64,000 nt of DNA from contig NZ_JBHSGB010000010.1 of NCBI RefSeq assembly GCF_042654345.1, forward strand, positions 1-64,000, in the 5' to 3' direction. The notes beneath the pieces are model-generated. The model made no database searches. It was not told where the DNA came from and worked only from the letters and a program-made list of their open reading frames with translations. Below are positions 61,594 to 64,000 of the stretch, in pieces. Within the stretch, counting starts at the first letter, position 1. Each line of letters opens with the position of its first letter. The position numbers were made by a program, and so were the translations under genes. The stretch is from Pararheinheimera marina. Lineage in GTDB: Bacteria > Pseudomonadota > Gammaproteobacteria > Enterobacterales > Alteromonadaceae.

Positions 61594-63153
61594 TTACCAC
61601 CAGGTTGCGTATAAGGCCACCAGCACCAGGCAGACGGCAATGGACGCCCAGTTAAAACTGGCACGCGTGTCGAATTTAATATCGGCAAGCTCAACGGCTT
61701 TGCCGCTGGTATCTTCCGGTTTCAGCAGGCTGACCAGTATGGCCAGGCCCAGACAGCAGAGGAACACCAGGCCGACCCGGTCCATAAATGGCAGTGTTGG
61801 CAGATTAAACTTAAACAGCAGCGACAGTGCCGCTGAGCCCACTGCCGCCACCAGGGCCGCTGTGGCGGTCATTTTGCGCCAGAACATCCCGAGCAGGAAT
61901 AACACCACGATACCCGGGGTAAAGAAACCGGTGAATTCCTGAATATACTGGAACGCCTGCTCAAATTTGCCTAACAGCGGTTCAGCGGTCAGCAGTGCCA
62001 GCACCAGTGCCAGCAGGCTCACTACCCGGCCGACCAGTACGTACTGCTTCTGGCTTTGGTTGGGTTTGAGCTGGGCGTAAATATCCATGGTGAAAATGGT
62101 GGCGACGCTGTTGGTCATGGAGGCCAGACTGGACAGAATGGCGGCCACCAGGGCGGCAAAGATCAGGCCTTTGACACCGGACGGCATCAGGCTCATCAGT
62201 TGCGGGTAGGCCTGGTCTGGTTTGCTCAGCTCTGGCAGGATCAGCACGGCGGCAATACCAGGCAGCACTACAATAATGGGCATTAACAGCTTCAGGAAGG
62301 CGGCAAACACAATGCCTTTTTGCGCTTCAGGCAGGTCTTTTGCTGCCAGGGTGCGCTGAATAATGTATTGGTTAAAACCAAAGTACGACAGGTTCATCAC
62401 CCACAGGCCACCGACCAGCACTGAGATGCCCGGCAGGCTGACATAATGCGGGTTGTCTGGTGTAAGGATCATATCGAATTTGTCCGGCGCTTCGGCAAAA
62501 AGGCGGTCTAAACCAGCCAGCACACCAGCACCGTCGCCCAGTTGTTGCAGTGCTAAGGTCGACAGGAACAAACCACCAGCTACCAGCAGCACCACCTGAA
62601 TAATGTCGGTGTAGGCCACGGCTTTTAAGCCACCGTACAACGAATAGGCCACCGACAGCAGCGCTAAAATCAGCATGCTGGCAGTTAAATCCAGTCCGGT
62701 CATGGTGTTAATGGCCAGTGCGCCTAACCACAGCACAGCGGTCAGGTTAACAAACACATAGACACCCAACCAGAACAGCGCCAGCGTGGTGCGCACGCGG
62801 TTATCAAAGCGCTGCTGCAGAAACTGCGGCATGGTGTAGATTTTGCGTTTGAGGAAAATAGGCAGGAAGTATTTACCGACAATAATCAACGTCAGCGCGC
62901 CCATCCATTCGTAGGACGCAATACCCAAACCTATGGCGTAACCTGAGCCTGACATACCGATGATCTGTTCGGCGGAGATGTTGGCGGCAATTAACGAGGC
63001 GCCAATGGCCCACCAGGGCAGGCTGTTGCCCGCCAGGAAATAATCGTTGGTGTCTTTCTGGTGATTGCCGTCGTCGCGGGAAATCCACCAGGCTAAAACC
63101 AGCAGGCCAATCACATAGATGACCAGAATGCTGAGATCCAAGTTACTTAACAT
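61594..63153 (-). CDS. Sodium/solute symporter (SSS, SglT-like)
   Basis: A 519-residue inner-membrane transporter with about 14 helices of the SSS family. SYFGFNQYIIQRTLAAKD (near 255-272) and the late GTDGxx-type segment are typical; RVRTTLALFWLGVYVFVNL and AISASFFAG-like GASLIAANISAEQIIGMSGSGYAIG near 50-74 match sugar-type symporters. It probably imports a monosaccharide with Na+, which suits an organism with strong sodium cycling (NhaB, Mrp). Overlaps nothing; galM precedes it by 26 nt. Confidence 0.9.
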   Translation of the reverse strand: MLSNLDLSILVIYVIGLLVLAWWISRDDGNHQKDTNDYFLAGNSLPWWAIGASLIAANISAEQIIGMSGSGYAIGLGIASYEWMGALTLIIVGKYFLPIFLKRKIYTMPQFLQQRFDNRVRTTLALFWLGVYVFVNLTAVLWLGALAINTMTGLDLTASMLILALLSVAYSLYGGLKAVAYTDIIQVVLLVAGGLFLSTLALQQLGDGAGVLAGLDRLFAEAPDKFDMILTPDNPHYVSLPGISVLVGGLWVMNLSYFGFNQYIIQRTLAAKDLPEAQKGIVFAAFLKLLMPIIVVLPGIAAVLILPELSKPDQAYPQLMSLMPSGVKGLIFAALVAAILSSLASMTNSVATIFTMDIYAQLKPNQSQKQYVLVGRVVSLLALVLALLTAEPLLGKFEQAFQYIQEFTGFFTPGIVVLFLLGMFWRKMTATAALVAAVGSAALSLLFKFNLPTLPFMDRVGLVFLCCLGLAILVSLLKPEDTSGKAVELADIKFDTRASFNWASIAVCLVLVALYATWW

Positions 63154-63179
63154 AAGTTATACCCTGTACGTCATAAGAT

Positions 63180-64000
63180 TTATTGTTGTTGGCTGAAGCG
63201 GAAAGAGATGCAGTGCTGATACAGCTCGCCTGGCCATAACATGGCCGATGGGGCCAGCGGCTGGTTCGGCGCATCCGGCCAGTGCTGAGCTTCCAGGCAC
63301 AAGCCCTGACGCGGCGCAAAGGGGCTGCTCAGGTAGTTGCCGGTATAGAGTTGCAGCGCTGGCAAATCGGACCAAAGCTCCATCGCAATGCCGGACTCTG
63401 GCGAATAGAGCCTGGCCTGGCGTTGCGGTAACTGGTCGGCTTGCCACTCTGGCCAAACATAGCTGTGGTCAAAACCACGGGCCAGATCCAGTTGTGGGTG
63501 GCTGGCTGCTAAGGCCTGGCCGACCTGCTGGCCTTGGGTCCAATCAAAGGCGGTGCCTGCCACTGGGGCAAGCTCGCCGGTTGGAATGGCGTCTGCTGTG
63601 GTGGGCAGGTAGCTTTCACTGAAGATCTGCAGCTGGTGATTGCTGATATCTGCGGCGCTCTGATTCAGGTTGAAATAGCTGTGATTGGTCAGGCTCAGTG
63701 GTGTGGCTTTGTTGCTTTGGGCCTTGAACAGCAGCCGTACTTCGCCCTGTTGCAGCACAATGCGTTGCCAGACTTCGACCGTGCCCGGGTAACCGTTTTC
63801 GCCATCTTCCGCGCACAGATACAGCAGGGCAGAGTCCGCTTTCTGGTCCAGTACGCGCCACGGGCGTTGGTGCCAGCCGTCCGGTCCGCCATGCAAATGG
63901 TTGGGGCCATTATTCACCGGCAACTGATACTGGTGGTTGTTCAGACTGAACTGGCCTTTGGCAATGCGGTTGGCAAAACGGCCAACCGTCGAACCCAAAT
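63180..64000 (-). CDS. galM: Aldose 1-epimerase, partial at the right edge
   Basis: Interconverts alpha and beta anomers of galactose or glucose. The visible 272 residues include the family's NGPNHLHGGPDGWHQRPW (first active-site histidine), TNHSYFNLNQ with the second histidine, and LQLYTGNYLS and LCLEAQHWPDAPNQP with the catalytic glutamate. The N-terminal 50-70 residues lie beyond the window, so the true start is not visible. It heads the leftward sugar operon. Confidence 0.93.
   Translation of the reverse strand, partial: LGSTVGRFANRIAKGQFSLNNHQYQLPVNNGPNHLHGGPDGWHQRPWRVLDQKADSALLYLCAEDGENGYPGTVEVWQRIVLQQGEVRLLFKAQSNKATPLSLTNHSYFNLNQSAADISNHQLQIFSESYLPTTADAIPTGELAPVAGTAFDWTQGQQVGQALAASHPQLDLARGFDHSYVWPEWQADQLPQRQARLYSPESGIAMELWSDLPALQLYTGNYLSSPFAPRQGLCLEAQHWPDAPNQPLAPSAMLWPGELYQHCISFRFSQQQ

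Overview
The window reads as chromosomal DNA of a Gammaproteobacterium of the Alteromonadales type. Protein sequences and gene order suggest something close to Rheinheimera or Alishewanella; this genus call is an inference from familiarity, not a database match. Most of the window is a moderately GC-rich core backbone whose order closely follows E. coli: yicC-rph-pyrE-(dgkA)-slmA-dut-coaBC-radC-rpmB-rpmG-mutM; npr-rapZ-ptsN-hpf-rpoN-lptBAC-kdsCD-mlaFEDCB-ibaG-murA; and degS-degQ-zapG-zapE-rplM-rpsI-(petABC)-sspAB, followed by ilvY/ilvC.

Region by region. 1-2900 is AT-rich and foreign-looking: an H-NS-like protein, an unrecognised 185-residue protein and a P4-type tyrosine integrase that abuts the 3' end of yicC. 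The yicC 3' end is a known integration site of mobilizable genomic islands, so this is probably one end of an island that continues to the left. 2900-10720 is the yicC-to-mutM housekeeping block. 10736-14100 codes leftward for an Omp85-type outer-membrane protein, an MscS channel and a possible DUF432 protein. 14100-15672 is mgtE with an unusual leader (a 20-codon upstream ORF and a hairpin over the mgtE ribosome binding site). 15728-19712 is a TPP-riboswitch operon for thiamine uptake and salvage: TonB-dependent receptor, small thiamine-binding protein, PnuC-type permease and a thiamine-kinase-like enzyme. 20078-22198 is a secreted prolyl oligopeptidase. 22436-30003 is a sodium/proton block: NhaB plus a six-gene Mrp antiporter with a fused MrpA-MrpB.

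30012-41612 carries the nitrogen-PTS/sigma-54 genes and then the envelope genes for LPS transport, KDO synthesis, phospholipid trafficking and MurA. 41687-51813 holds periplasmic proteases, cell-division factors, ribosomal proteins L13/S9, the cytochrome bc1 complex and SspAB. 51867-54380 is the divergent ilvY/ilvC pair.

54600-56390 is an accessory insertion: an AT-rich AbiH-family (abortive infection) gene flanked by two copies of a roughly 215-bp repeat in inverted orientation, each containing nested hairpins. From 56483 to the right edge, all leftward, lies a carbohydrate-use cluster: partial galM, an SSS sodium/sugar symporter, a secreted GH5-like glycosidase, a GPH/MFS transporter and a LacI-type repressor.

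The strongest candidates for something not yet described are the AbiH gene in its inverted-repeat frame, the hairpin that covers the integrase ribosome binding site next to yicC, and the mgtE leader. No tRNA, rRNA or CRISPR array was seen.
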